Shown: positions 47,790 to 60,800, numbered from the stretch's first letter. The stretch: DNA of 64,000 nucleotides from Lottia gigantea (GCF_000327385.1 NW_008708133.1:2122713-2186712), one strand, 5' to 3'. Program-made: numbers and translations. Notes: generated by a model from the sequence alone, not told the origin.

Positions 47790-48388
47790 AAAGATAGCTT
47801 GCCAGGCAAGGTAACATACGCCCACTACCAGCTGTCAGAAATGATAACCAAATCTTTAGTGGCTTAATAATGAATTTTCAAATAATCTTAAAAGTCAAGG
47901 CAAAAACCTGAAACAGTTTATAAAATTATCATCAAATTCAAACATGAACAATGTCTCATCGCTGTACACACAGGGGCAATAACTGAAACTGACGATTATT
48001 ACCAATTTGTAACTTGACTGAGATCTCATCATGCATATCTAGTTTCATAGAGTTGGATAAAAACTGTAGTCTCAATCGTGCCTGCAAGCCGAATTTGACA
48101 AGTTTTAACTAAATGAAATGAATGGAGTTTTAAGTGTCCTACTTTTCTGCACCATGTGCGCTTATGAAGACGGGACGTTTTAACTAAGTCAATAACATCG
48201 AAACCCTTCATCCCATTGTTTCTAATTACGAACTCGAGTGAGATCTCATCAATATGTACATGCATAACTAGTTTATTCATAAAACTAGTTTATTCGGATA
48301 AAAACTGTAGCCTCTATCGTGCCTACACGAAATGTGAACGAACGGACTGACGGACAGGGGCGACGGCAATATACGTTCACATTTCCAT
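47790..48388 (+). mobile_element. Tandem-core element 11 (171-bp-type)
   Basis: Left AGATAGCTTGCCAGGCAAGG, CATACGCCCACTACCAGCTG, same subfamily as element 2; right GGACTGACGGACAGGGGCGA then CATTTCCAT. Contains a short foreign piece near 48113-48155 that also occurs at 49305-49350. Confidence 0.75.
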
Positions 48389-48651
48389 CGATGCCATCGT
48401 AATATGCCCACATTTGTTCTGGAGGTTGACAAGAGTTATCAGTAAATGAATGTTTCTGAGAGTGAAATTTGCATATTTCATGGGTTTTGTTTACAGCTTA
48501 TTTATTCAATTGGGATTAATTTAACATGTCAAGTTTCATTTAATCCATATAGAATTGAATCTTTTAAGTGGCAGCAAATCTTTGGACGGACGGACAGAGA
48601 GGGGTGCCAACAATATACGTCCACATAGAGAGATGTGGGCGTGTAAAAATA
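48387..48651 (+). repeat. 260-bp dispersed repeat, copy 2
   Basis: Matches 44080-44363; ends GGACGGACGGACAGAGAGGG then AGATGTGGGCGTGTAAAA. Confidence 0.75.
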
Positions 48652-48983
48652 TATAATATTAGTTTGCAAATGGACAAATGGAAAATAATGAAAAAATAAC
48701 CACAGATATTTGATATAAATTCAACTCTTTTGATGAAAACAACTCACTGTCTCTACCGCTTCCTACTATATAACTTAATTTAATCAATTGATTTTTCACT
48801 ATCAACTTGTTGAGAGAAGGTTGGAAACACTTCACTCACAACTGACAATGTTTAAATATAATCTAAGTGAAATGAGGAAATAGACGGAATGAATAATTAT
48901 AATAAAAAAATCCTGGATTATAACATAGATAGGCATACTCTCCTATAACATTATTACATGTCAATACAAAAATACTGACTATG

Positions 48984-49193
48984 TTAAAGGACATGGTTTT
49001 GCTTTCTTTGGGGTTAATTTAGGTCTTGAATATATGTAAATACTCTTCATAAGTACTAGAACTACACGAATAATTCTGTAAGCTTACACATGTGGATTTG
49101 AAAGCTCAAATTTCGAGCTGTGAACACTACTAATAACTTGGCTAAAATATTCCTGTTATACGATTGGTCAAACAGATGGCAAATCTGTCATTT
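48984..49193 (+). mobile_element. TTAA-type MITE, second copy
   Basis: TTAAAGGACATGG..., AATTTAGGTCTTGAATATAT, AAGTACTAGAACTA, ending near CGATTGGTCAAACAGATGGC...CATTTAAA; reverse-orientation homologue of 50973-51208. Confidence 0.5.
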
Positions 49194-49304
49194 AAATAGA
49201 TGGTTGAACAATCAATTCATGCTGCTTGAAGAAACAAACAGTACAATAATGATAATAATGTGAAAGCATAACTCTCTTTTTAGACTCCACCACCACATCA
49301 ACAG

Positions 49305-49610
49305 TAAATGAAATGAAATTAATGGAGTTTCATGTCCTACTGTTCTCCACCAAATTGGTCTAGTGAAAACTGGTAATACCATGCAGTGCAATGAGGGTAA
49401 TTTTACCAAGACATAGTATAAGCCTACTCTTTTTATATTTCAACTTTCGGGGTAATGCACAGCCTGTAGCACATGGGGCTTAGGTCTATTGTCCCACTTA
49501 CATGTCAGTCCCTTTGACCTGCATCACTAACAGTGAGAAACCAGGTAAAAAAATTCAAATGTGTTATCAAAAGCCCATGCAAAGATTAAACCCTGGATCT
49601 TCAGTGACCT
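49305..49610. repeat. Possible SINE-like dispersed repeat
   Basis: AAATGAAATGAAATTAATGG then GTCCTACTGTTCTCCACCAA; its first 45 bp recur inside element 11 (48113-48155). Rest (CGGGGTAATGCACAGCCTGT...) not recognised. Orientation unknown. Confidence 0.4.
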
Positions 49611-50117
49611 TCCAAAGTTAATAAATTATTCAAGATAAAAAATAAAAAAGAATATCAGGTTTGTGATAATGCCTGAGTACTCTGGTACAAATTTCCATTG
49701 TTGATAAACAAATACTACACCCTTTATCCAAAGATTCAAACAGATTGAGATTTTGACATTACTGGTCATGACCACTGTACTGTCACTGATAGCATATTAA
49801 TTACATGTCAGATTATGAGTTAACATAGTAATGTGAACAAGGCAAAGAGCCTTAGCAATTCTGGACATTAAACAGAGAATCAGTCTACAGGCTTAAAGTA
49901 ATCAGACGAAGTCTGCATTAAGAACATGTTTTCCCTTTAGCCAATAACCATTAGATATTCATTTTTGAGTGTTCATTTAGAAAACTGGTATATAATATCT
50001 GAATAGCACTGGTGTAATCAATCATTATTCTACATTTATTTATGTTTTATATATGGATTGTTAATTTAGTAGGTCTGACTTCCTTCTTTGATGCAAGTAA
50101 ACTCAGTGTTATGCCAT

Positions 50118-50223
50118 TTTCAATAGGGTTCATCCGTGGGTGATAATAAACAATTTCACCAAGTTCGGTCAAAAATGGACAGACGAACATGATCATGCCA
50201 ATATCTCATGTGGGCGTAGAAAA
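50118..50223 (+). repeat. Tandem-core element 12, small remnant
   Basis: TTTTCAATAGGGTTCATCC, a shortened GGACAGACGAACATGATC and CATGTGGGCGTAGAAAAA. Confidence 0.65.
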
Positions 50224-50972
50224 ATAATAAAATAATACTACAATAGTGATCTACATTACTATACCAATTGTTATACAACATCAAACAAAATTGATTAAGC
50301 ACAAAAAAAAACTCACACAAACCCACACAGCAACATATTATAAAGACAGCTATAAAGCCACTCTAATCCTTATCAATATGCATTTTCTAATGGGGTAATA
50401 TAATTACATTAAAAAAAATGAATATCTCTCTATTGCATTGCCTGTTGATATAAGAAGTCAATAAAAAAAATATTGTGAAAATCAAACTCTTTTGAGATTT
50501 CCTCCATAAGCTTCTAAAAAGAAAAGTCTCTTACCTGTTCACAAGCCAAAATTCAATAGGTCTTATCAGGTATCAGTTTGTCCAAATCAAATCAAAAGTA
50601 TTGACAAGCAGTTGTTGATAGACAAACAACCAGAGTGACAAGCAAGGTGAGCATATAAAAACCATGGTATTTTGTTCAATTTCAATATTTACACCTACCA
50701 ATTAACTTACTAACTAAATGCAACAATTTTCTTAGATCTAATATCAGCACAATTGAAAATCTTCATCACCTTGGGATAATCTACAGCAAGACCTAATCTA
50801 GCTGGCAAACACTGACATCATATACTTCAGTGTAATTTTTCCTGATTCCATTAAGAACCAGTCCTGTCATTTCAACATTAGCACAAATGCCCGTAATATT
50901 TACATTAGGTAATCAATGTCTTTGTTTTAATGTCATACAAATATGTGACTTCATTTCAAACATATAATGCAT

Positions 50973-51208
50973 TTAAAGGGATAAATGCACCATGATTTTG
51001 ACCAATCGTACCTTAATCTCAGAAATCTCGAAATTGGAGCCTTCGAATCGATGTGTATCCAGATTTATCAACTTTTGAAAGTTAAAAGGAAATAATAAAT
51101 GAAACACTGATAGTTTGAGATATTTTAGAAATAATTATGGGAGTTTTGTATATTTCTAGTACTTCTGACCTAAATCTATCCCTGAAAATGGCGCATGTGT
51201 CCCTTTAA
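50973..51208. mobile_element. 236-bp MITE with TTAA ends
   Basis: Starts TTAAAGGGATAAATGCACCA and ends with the inverse TGGCGCATGTGTCCCTTTAA. TTAA at both borders and AGGGA termini suggest a piggyBac-type non-autonomous element. Relatives at 9282 and 48984. Confidence 0.75.
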
Positions 51209-51418
51209 CACAAATATTACATAAGCTAAAAAACAAAACAAAACAAAAAGTGAAATAAGAAGGAAAGAAAATAAATCTTAAATAAAATTGTGATTACTAA
51301 TATTTGCAACTGAGGCTAAAATTACATATTGGGACAGGAATGTTTTACATGCACAATAAAATGTTTTTGGTGTTCTATTGAAGTAAAACAACAAGAAAAC
51401 ATAATACAGGACATATAC

Positions 51419-51463
51419 CTGTTTCATTTGAATTCCAAACATTCTCTTCCCGGCAATGGCAAA
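51419..51463 (-). CDS. ECE1: Candidate alternative 5' exon of the ECE-like gene
   Basis: 45 nt between TTTTTTCAG and CAG/GTATAT, fully open in the frame that continues into the exon at 29261: FAIAGKRMFGIQMKQ, then MSGQRY. If spliced directly to 29261 it would add at least MFGIQMKQ in front of the usual start. Vertebrate ECE1 makes several isoforms from different first exons that alter the cytosolic tail, so this fits the family. Inference from splice signals and frame only; the implied intron is 22 kb. Confidence 0.5.
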
Positions 51464-52615
51464 CTGAAAAAATGTTGAATGGTAAATGTGTTGAAATCTC
51501 TTTCATTCAATTCTAAAGTATTGTAGCAATAACACATTCAGATGTATGCATAGAACTGGTCTCTTGATTACATAGTGACTTGTGGGAGCGATATGACAGC
51601 TTCATGGGGTTTGCTACCACATTATATTGGTCTTTGTTTTCAAAAACAGGTTCTACATGACATCCATTCAATTGGTTAAAATAATAGGAACAGGACGCCG
51701 GTATAAAAATTGTTAGATTACAATGGAGATGAAATAATTAACAGAAAACAAAATTGGTATCTTATTTTAATTACATTGCTAATTCCTCTGACAGCTCGTA
51801 CATTGTGTACATGTCCATCAACTAAGTTTATGATATGGAAGCTAGGTCAGGAGCGTAGTTTCACTTCAACAGTTTTGTTTAATTTAACCAAACACGCATC
51901 AGCTAGTCATATGAATTACTTCTAAAACTGTAGCTTTACGAGTTTTCTTCAGCAAAGAGAAATGAATCTTCAGGTCATTGCTCCATGAAGACATATGGTA
52001 ATTATGGTATGAGTATTTGACTTTAACCAAAAACTTTCCGCTTTCAAATTTACAAATTTTCTTTTCCTACAGGAATTTAAATCAATTCAAAGTAGTGGAA
52101 AATTTTAACTTGAGCATTGTTCACATTAATTACTAGATTATAATTCTTTTCTAGATGTTATTACTTAATCTACAATCTCTTTGTATTTAATCTTGGTCTG
52201 TTTAATTCAATCATCTATAATCCTGAACTAATCCCATTGAACAGTTCACATCGAAGTGAAAATTACTTACAGCTAATAATTGTTTGAGTATTGTTCAAAA
52301 GTGGCAATGTTCTGAGTCGGAAAAAAATGATCTGAGTGAAAAGTGGTCAGAGTATGCTATGAAATGTGGACCGAGTGTGTTATTAAAATTAAAAAGAAAG
52401 TTAAGAGAATAATCTGTTTTTTTTTTTCGAACCTTATGAATTGTTGGTTGGAGTCTAAAAAAAAAGTGGTCTGTGTTTTGAAAAGAGGTTGATTTCCTAA
52501 CAGGTCCAAATTATAAATAAAAAGAAAAGCAGTGCGGGACAACAGATTAAAATATTTCGTTTCATGTGAAACAAATGGCCATTCCAGATTTTATCAGAAA
52601 CCTTTAGTTTCGTTT

Positions 52616-52690
52616 TACAAGTCGTTTTTGTGCAGTTGGGCATGATGCAGCAAGTTGGGCAATGCGGCAAAATGAACCCACCGTGCATAA
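52616..52690 (+). repeat. 65-bp repeat shared with 43940-44010
   Basis: GTGCAGTTGGGCATGATGCA, then CAAGTTGGGCAATGCGGCAA and AATGAACCCACC; the other copy reads GTGCAGCTGGGCACGATGTG, CAAGTTGGGCAATGCGGCAA. Confidence 0.7.
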
Positions 52691-53175
52691 TGCGCTTACT
52701 TATTACAAGTCTTTCCATATCATAAAGTGGCAAATTCAGTTCTATACTTTGTAAGGGTGTTACAGGAGAATTATTTTTCATTTCCTTCTATGCAAGTAAT
52801 GATTGGACTGGAGAATTTTTAGATGTCATGAATTACATTGTCAGTACATATTATTTACTATTTAATATTGGTTTCAGAACATACTGGTTTTTTAATATTG
52901 GTATTACATGCAAGATGTAGGCCTACCAGTAAAATTAATTTAGAGGGGTGAGATCATGCTCGCATCCTTGATTTCAAACACCATTTCGCCTTGACATTAT
53001 ATTTGATCCAATCAAACTGAAGAATGACAATATTAAAGTTTTTGAGCCCCTAGATGTCAGGCATTATTTCTAGAATTATTTTGCCTATGTGGGCCTAACG
53101 CTCATTATAGATTTGTTTATTTTTGCTGTGTCATGTAGGTCTTAAAGCCTATGATAAAAACTTAATCCAAATAGC

Positions 53176-53545
53176 TTAAAGATGGGTTCCTTTATTTTCA
53201 TTAATGAAAATGCTAATACTTATATGAATAGAAAGTTGAAGTGTTCTAATGACTTGGAAAAATACCAGTTTGTCTCACATGGCCATAATTAATTCATAAT
53301 TAGCTAAATTAGAAGAGAATTACCAGCAGAATTACAATGAGTGACCAATCAAGAGGGGTCAAAATGTATTTTTTTGTTCATCCAGACTGTACATATATGA
53401 ACATTTATGATTGGTTAAAACTCTTAATCATATGCAATAAGAAAAAAAATGATATGATTACGAATACATGATAATTCATTTCAAACACAAATTTATCAAA
53501 TAGTTTGCTTTCTTTGACACTAAAAAGTAAGGGAACCCATCTTAA
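53176..53545. mobile_element. 370-bp MITE with TTAA ends, second family
   Basis: Inverted ends TTAAAGATGGGTTCC (53176-53190) and GGGAACCCATCTTAA (53531-53545). AT-rich inside, no reading frame. TTAA borders again suggest piggyBac-type mobilisation. Confidence 0.7.
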
Positions 53546-54318
53546 GGCTTATTTAAAAAAAAAGGCAATTTGAAGCTTAAAATTCACAAATTTACACACT
53601 TTGTCCATATGTAAGTAATGATATTGTGACTTCAAAAATATCTATCTTTCTAAATAAATCAGGGTTTAGAGAATCTGGCCCTTCTGAGGTAGATAAATAG
53701 GTTATAAACCTTGCACCTTGCAGAAAATCCTCATAAAACAGGGCCAGATTTTCCTCACACAACTCCAGTCAACAACCGTAACAGAGTGGAATATAGGTAG
53801 ATCTTTGGACAATCGTAATAGGTCCTATGACTGCTTACTATGACAAGCATTACTGAATAGTCAATACTGAATGACTGAGAGTGACTTGTTTGTGTGAATG
53901 AGTGTAGGCCTAACTAAGCTTAATCCTAAAATTGACAGGTCACAGAGAAACGTTTGTAAAATCTGATTCTATACTTACCATCGGCTATTGTATGCGAATT
54001 CTAGTCTATAAATATGGCAGGAATAAAATAAAATTATATTTTCTTGAACTGTGTTACGGTGCCAAACAGTGCCAATATTCAAGGGAAAATTATCTGCATT
54101 TGCTCTGGTTCCGTCGCCATTTCCAATTACCTAAGTTGACTCGGTTAATTTGTCTCAACCTTCAATTGGCAAAGAAATCTAAAAGGCAATAAATATGGGA
54201 CTAAAATGTAACCAATTTTATAAAATACCTATCATTATAATATACTACTAACCAAATAGATTTCTTTTCGCAATGTAGTCTGATTACAAATAGAATGTGG
54301 AGTTGATTGGCTCACCTC

Positions 54319-54390
54319 TGACACTACGACCCACCACAGAGAGTCGGAAAACTCAAAATATACTCCACGTTAACATTGGATAAACAGGGA
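54319..54390 (-). other. Possible non-coding first exon of the ECE-like gene
   Basis: On the minus strand a strong donor TCAGAG/GTGAGC lies at about 54318, about 0.38 kb from the opposing GOLIM4 start codon. The frame entering exon 51463 has a stop and no ATG, so it would be 5' UTR. The 3' boundary is inferred from the donor only; the transcription start is not known. Confidence 0.3.
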
Positions 54391-54696
54391 CACAGTTATA
54401 TAAAAAAAATCACATCCAATAAAGGTTATCAAATTAGGAGACCACTTTGAGACTGAATGAATGAAAATTAGGCCATCAGTAAATTTCAAACGACAACGAC
54501 AACGACAACTTGGTTACATTTCATTTCTAAACGTCCTCGACATTCAGGGCACTTGCTATCCCATAACGCCTATTGACACGTCGCCATATTGTTTTGGTGG
54601 ACAACTTGAAACGTGTAAACATTGCTGTTTTTATTTGTAATAAACAACTTCTAACTTCGAGATTCGTTGTTGTTGCATGAAATCACCGCATCAATA
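54391..54696. promoter_or_regulatory. Probable head-to-head promoter region and GOLIM4 5' UTR
   Basis: Sequence just upstream of the GOLIM4 ATG, with more CpG than its surroundings (54530-54600) and an (ACAACG) run near 54495. A short upstream ATG at 54677 opens a 6-codon reading frame ending before the main start. If the 54318 donor is used, both genes start within this stretch. No TATA box was recognised. Confidence 0.35.
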
Positions 54697-54868
54697 ATGA
54701 GTGGCAGATCTGGACCACCTGTCAAATTGATCTTTTATGGTTTGATTTTCGTTAGTTTTGTCTATATTTTATACATTTATACATCAACCACTGACAAATT
54801 ACGAAATGCTCAAAACCAAGCCGAACGCTACCGAAGAGAAGAGGAAACTAAAGTCAGTCAACTCCAGG
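54697..54868 (+). CDS. GOLIM4: GOLIM4-like exon 1: start codon and membrane anchor
   Basis: Residues 1-57: MSGRSGPPVK, then hydrophobic LIFYGLIFVSFVYILYIY, then the start of the coiled coil. Donor CCAGG/GTAACT leaves one base that completes the Asp codon of exon 2. Confidence 0.85.
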
Positions 54869-57800
54869 GTAACTAAATTTTCAATGATTTTTGCAGTAAT
54901 GCATTGACAAAGATAGCATGATACAATTTTCTTCTTGCATGTATCACATAATAGGGGCCGTGGACCTACTAGAATTACTCCCTGACTACTTAGTTAAATT
55001 CTTAAAACGAGAATCTATATTTAAGGTCACGTTTTCTTTCAGCTTTCCGATGTGTATCTACTTATCCACATGTTCATTAATGTCAACATCTAGATCTAGT
55101 TATATTTTTTTGTATTGCAAACTTTTAATCGATCTGCGTAAAGTGAAAATAATATAATTTTGCCATTTTCCTGAAGGCCAGCCTTGAAAAACCCTTGAAT
55201 TCCGTCCGTTGCCTTGAAAACAACATAAAAAAACCCATTTTCTCTTCAAAAGTAGAGTCAAATTGTGTATGTTTTTGGTGTTTAGTGAGCTCGTCTACAA
55301 CCCTGAGAGGACTCTTCCACAGCAAGAGTGAACTCGTCTAAAAACCTTGAGACTACTCGTCTAAAACAATATTCTTTATAAGTTATTACAGTGGTGTAAC
55401 CTATTTTCGTGGATATAAGGATTCAACACCGAATTTTGTCAAAGTTAAAAAAACTAAATTTTTTTTTGTGTCTTAGATGTTCCCTCAGTTACTCTACAAA
55501 ATAATTAAAATTGGTTTATTTCGATTTTCTTTATGAATCCTATGACCCATATTTCATGAGCAACCAACTCGGCAACGGCGGCAGAATGCGTCACCTATTT
55601 TCGTGTACAATGTTTGATCTATAAATAAGTCTAAAAAAACACGTTGTATGGATACCGGGTGGTATAATTAACTTCTCTTAGTATTTATCTTTAATATCAA
55701 TTCATTATAACTAGTGAGAAAGAACCACGATTTAAAATAAAAATAGTGACTGACAAAATAAGATACGTAGCGTGATTTATTGATAAAAGTCACTGAAACA
55801 ACATAAGAATATAGTCCACTTTGTGTGTTCTGCTGACACGGAATCCGCTAGTTGATCACGTGACTTCATTCGTTGGACTACATTCTAGCAGACGACACTT
55901 GGAATTCCGATTATCGCTTGGGATTATAAGGAAATTCGGCTGATAAAAAATGGTGACCTTTGGTAATAAGTGAAATCCGCCATTTTGTATTTGTCAAAGT
56001 ATACATTAATACATGTTACCTTGCTTGAAACTACTGGATTCATTCTAGCTGATATTGTACAGAAAACCCATGTTTATTAAAACTAATGTGGAGGTCGCGC
56101 AAGGTCGCTCATGTAAATTATTAAACATTTCCGGAAAATCCACGAATAATAGGTTTCCACGAAATTAGGTTATTTGACTGAATATATTGAAATAAAGACT
56201 TTCTTTGGTACACTATCTTTTAGTTTTAATTATCGTTCATAATTCCTACGATCGGCAATATCTGGTTTCGGCAGTGAGCGATCAATCAACGGATATGAGC
56301 GGTGCATATAACAGTAATTAATTAACAATGCAAACACGCGTGAGCAATCTTTCAATCAAAGGAGAGATCAGAGGCAAATCATTTGAATCTATTCAAATGG
56401 CTTCCTACACAGCCTATTGTAGAAAAGATTCCATTTACAGGATCGTTCGCAAAGTTTTAGATTTGCCTTATTTGCCAGCGGAGCACATTGTGGCCGCATT
56501 TAAGAGATTAAAAGATAGGTATGCAACTTCTGATACTATCATTTCTTTCTTATCCTATTTGGAATCAACATGGATTGCAAACTCTGTATGGTCAGTGTAT
56601 GATTGGTCGGTATATGGTCATGAGGTTGGTTGTGAGGACCAACAACGATGTTGAAGGTTGGCATACCCGTCTCAACCAACGTGCCAAGAGGGGGTTTCTG
56701 CAGTTTTATATGTTGGTATCTCTCTTGCATAAAGAGGCCAAATTAGTTTATATGACCATGAGGCTGGTATCTGAAAAGAAGATAAAGAGAATGCAGTCAA
56801 AACACACCAGGAATCAACACTCAGATGTAATGGCTATTTGGGACCGATATGATAGTGGATCTCTGTCACTAAATTCTATGTTAAATGAGATAGGACGCTT
56901 GGTTGCTGTTTAAATGAATATATATTGGTGTGAATGACAAATTATTGTTGTACAATGTTATTATGTAAGAATGAATAAATGATTGACTTAAAATAATTCG
57001 TATTATCTCCTCTCAAAAGTAACTCTTCCCCATCTATTCCGTTTTCCGCCATTTTTTATCATTAACCTCATTGACAAAATATTAACTATCTTTATTGATT
57101 TCACATTTCAGAAGTTAGGTACATGTGTATTCTGTCAGACTAATATCCTTGAAAAGTCCTTGAATTTCAAAGCCCAGAGTCCTTGACAAGTCTTTGAATT
57201 TTTGAGGCAAAGTGCTGTATGAACCCTGGGACCATTTTATTGGCTCTCATGAGCTAGATACGATACTATCATTACAGACTGTTAATACGTAGTAAAAATC
57301 ACAGTCAATGACATGAACTATTTGAGCTTTGAATTGAATATATTCTCCATTTCATATATGTACAGAAAAAAACTTTCAACTATGTTGTGTATGCCATTTG
57401 ATAACTAGCAGAATCCATGTCTTATTCTTAGTTATATGTTATCCTAAATTCAAATTAAGTTAAAAGTGTCAGCTTGTACACTTTATAATTTCAGATGTGT
57501 TGAAAGCTAAAGATGATTTACAAGAGAGATGTGAAAGTGAAAGAGTAAGTATTTGATTGTATTGTAATCAAGTATGAATATCTTGAACAGATTTTCTAGG
57601 TTTACTTTTGGGTAGAGGTTCTGACTTGTAATAACAATGGCAACATTCACATTATATACAGTTATGAGTCTGAGCAAAGTTAAAGTTTTTGAAATTTTTT
57701 CCATTACATTTTTGAGATTTGGAATAACAGCCTCAAAATAGTATTGTTAGCTTTAGAATGTTTTTGTAATTAGAAAATATAAACATAAGATCACAGTATG

Positions 57801-60800
57801 TCTTTAAATATTTCTTTATATGGAGGACAATTTTCAGCCAATATATGGAACATTTTGGTTGAAATTTCTAGGCAGGATATATGTGTCTTTTCGATGTAGA
57901 CTTACTTACACTTATATTTTTTTATCAGAGACGCAGAGACAATTTTTACTTTACTCAGACAATAACCGTTTTAGTTCCTGACAATTTAAACAGAAAAATT
58001 TACAAGTGTTATGACAATTCCTTTGTTGATAAATGTGACTCTCTTGAAGCTATGTTATCCTAATTTGAGAAATTTTTTTATTGGTTCATTCATTCAATGG
58101 ACACTATTGTATTATGATCATTTCCTGAGAAGAAAGAATGTGGGATTATCAAAGAAATCATGTAATTTTTTATTTACAGCAAGAATTTGTCAGTAGGATT
58201 AACTCTTTGAATCAACAACAGAAAATGCTTAAGGTGATTTTAAAACTTTTTTATTAACTAAAGTAAAGTTGTCAATTTCAATTCAAAGCATTGATGTCAT
58301 GTGGAAAAAGCTTTTTTCACCAATGACCAAAACATTTGCAATGGGGCATAATTTTAGCTACCAGTATATTTTTCAAAATATTTACTTAATATATGATAAG
58401 GTGTTTGTAATTATAGGGTCGTAATGAAGAAATGGAAGCTGAAAATGGCAGGCTGCAACAAGAACTTCAAAAACTAAAAGATGATCAGAGTCATATAGAA
58501 TCTCAACGTAGTCAAGAATTTCAGCAATTAAAACAAGAGAAAGAATTAGAAATTGCTTCCATAAAGGGTATGCTTTAGATTAACAAGCTGTAAAAGTTTA
58601 ACCTGTATTCAGATTCGAACAGTGATCAGTGTGTGATTTTTACACATTTCTAAAAGATGTTTCAGGTAAATTGTTGGTTAAAGAATAGTATACATTATGT
58701 AGGTTGATCTGATAATGATTCTTTTTGTTTTTTGGTTTACCTCCTTCTGTATGATTATTAAAGGATATGGCAGTTGTTTCAACTTTATTCTTATTCACAA
58801 TGTTTGTAGATCAAGTAGCAAATTATCAACGCCAGAATGAACAATTACAGAATGAAATCTCTAGTTTGAAAACCCAACTACAAAATAGTCAGGTTAGTAA
58901 AATTTTTACCCAACTTTAATATATTTTTGCAGAATTGAACCATAAGCCATCAACTTTATCATTTTTTACGCATATTCAGACTCAAAATCATCACATCATA
59001 ATCACTGATAATCTGAAAAAAAAAATAAACTTCCTCTTATTCAAAGAAGAGAATACTGTGGCTATATGAATTTTTTGGAAAGTAGGACATCTCTTCTGTA
59101 GTTGAGAATGCTATACAAATATACCAATGCTCGACATCTTAGGATGTAAAGGATTAACATCATTGCTAATTGTATATTAATGTTCATAATGTGGAATATC
59201 TGACTGTTTTTCACTATTATCCTGATATTTTTCTGAAGTTAAAGAGGAAAAGGCATGGATTTTTTAAATCTTAAAGTGAAATTGCCCACTAATGAGAGCA
59301 GAGGGAAAGCCATCATTTAATTTCCATTTATCCTACTTTTATAGCATTATATTTTATTATACGCCCACATGAATATATGGTTGTATATTGTCGTCGCCCG
59401 TGTCCGTCGGTCGGTCCGTCCGTCCGTCATCATTTTTTGTGAGCACTATAGAGACTACAGTTTTCATCTGATTTTGATAAAACTTGGTGTGATGCTTTAG
59501 ATTGATAAGATCTCGGTTGACATATTTTCGAAGAACGGCTTTTGAGTTATTGCCCTTGACTTTGTTAAAACGTGTCAAAGTTTGTTCTTGAGCACAAGCT
59601 CAGTTTTCAACCGATTCTGATGAAACTTGGTGTGATCATTGGAATTGATAAGATCTCGGACAAGTTCTAACTTGATGCATTTTCGATGAACGGTTTTTGA
59701 GTTATTGCCATTGACTTTGTAAACACGAGTCAAAAGTTGTTTTTTCCCTTGATTAGAGCTGTGTGATTTGATTATTTGTTGTATTTGGGTTATTGATTTT
59801 TAGAAGTTACTCAGCATAAATAACTGGCATATCTATATATGTAATTGAATTCAAACTAAACAAATTTCTTCAATATGAGAAAATTTGTACTTTAGTCACT
59901 AAAGACTGTTTTATCATTTCTGACAGCTGTCAGTGGGCGTATGTTACCTTGCCTCGCAAGCTATCTTCTTACTTTAATACCTTAATTATTTAGATAAATG
60001 TTATACATATTATTTACCTCAGGGCCAAATACAATATGATCAAACAGTTATCACCAATCTAGATCAGGAACTTGTCAAACTCAAGGTTTTATCACTTTCT
60101 CTTCTCAGCTTTTATAACTGATGCAATTTATGATCTAATCTTAGTTAAAAGATATAAAAAAGACTACTGTTGCATTATTATACAATGGTATTGATACAAG
60201 ATCATAAAGATAAATTTGTGTACATTTCTTATGGCTAAGATAAGATCAATAAAATAGTGGTTAGATCTAAGAATGTGGTAAGAAGTGGGGGCATGATGTA
60301 TTAATATCATTCTTGAACAATTGATTGGCATGATAGAATGTTTATTCATTTATAAAGTATGAAATGGTGTGAATAGTACTTTGATGTCAGATCAAGCTTT
60401 TTTAATTTGTTAAAGATTGTACATTTATAAGATTTATAACTTCAAAGAACTACTGTTTCATTTTGGCTGATTTTATTAGTTGGTAGTGAATCCATCAATT
60501 TGAACAATTCTAGAATTTTACAAAATAGAAGAGCAAATTATAATAGCATTGAATTCAAAAACGTTTATTCAGGGCATGTTGAATTTGTTAATGATTTTGG
60601 GATATTAAAATTCTTTACTGTCTATATCATAAAGCCAATTGAAATTTCTCTATAATTTCACGAAAATGAAGCGAATTTTCATGCAAGTCAAATGACCTGA
60701 AGAAGAAAATAAAGCTAAATATAGAATGTGTTAGTGTGATTCTCAATGAATTAAGGTGAAGGTGATGATAATGTGTTGGTTGTGGTTTTAATAATTGATT

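Noticed and set aside
53663-53755. Short inverted repeat GAATCTGGCCC / GGGCCAGATTT
   Set aside because: Only about 11 bp arms and no border duplication; too weak to call an element.
54080-54125. Minus-strand ATGGCGACGGAACCAGAG with a good start context
   Set aside because: The frame ends after 13 codons with no GT donor inside, so it cannot be a coding first exon; at most an upstream ORF.
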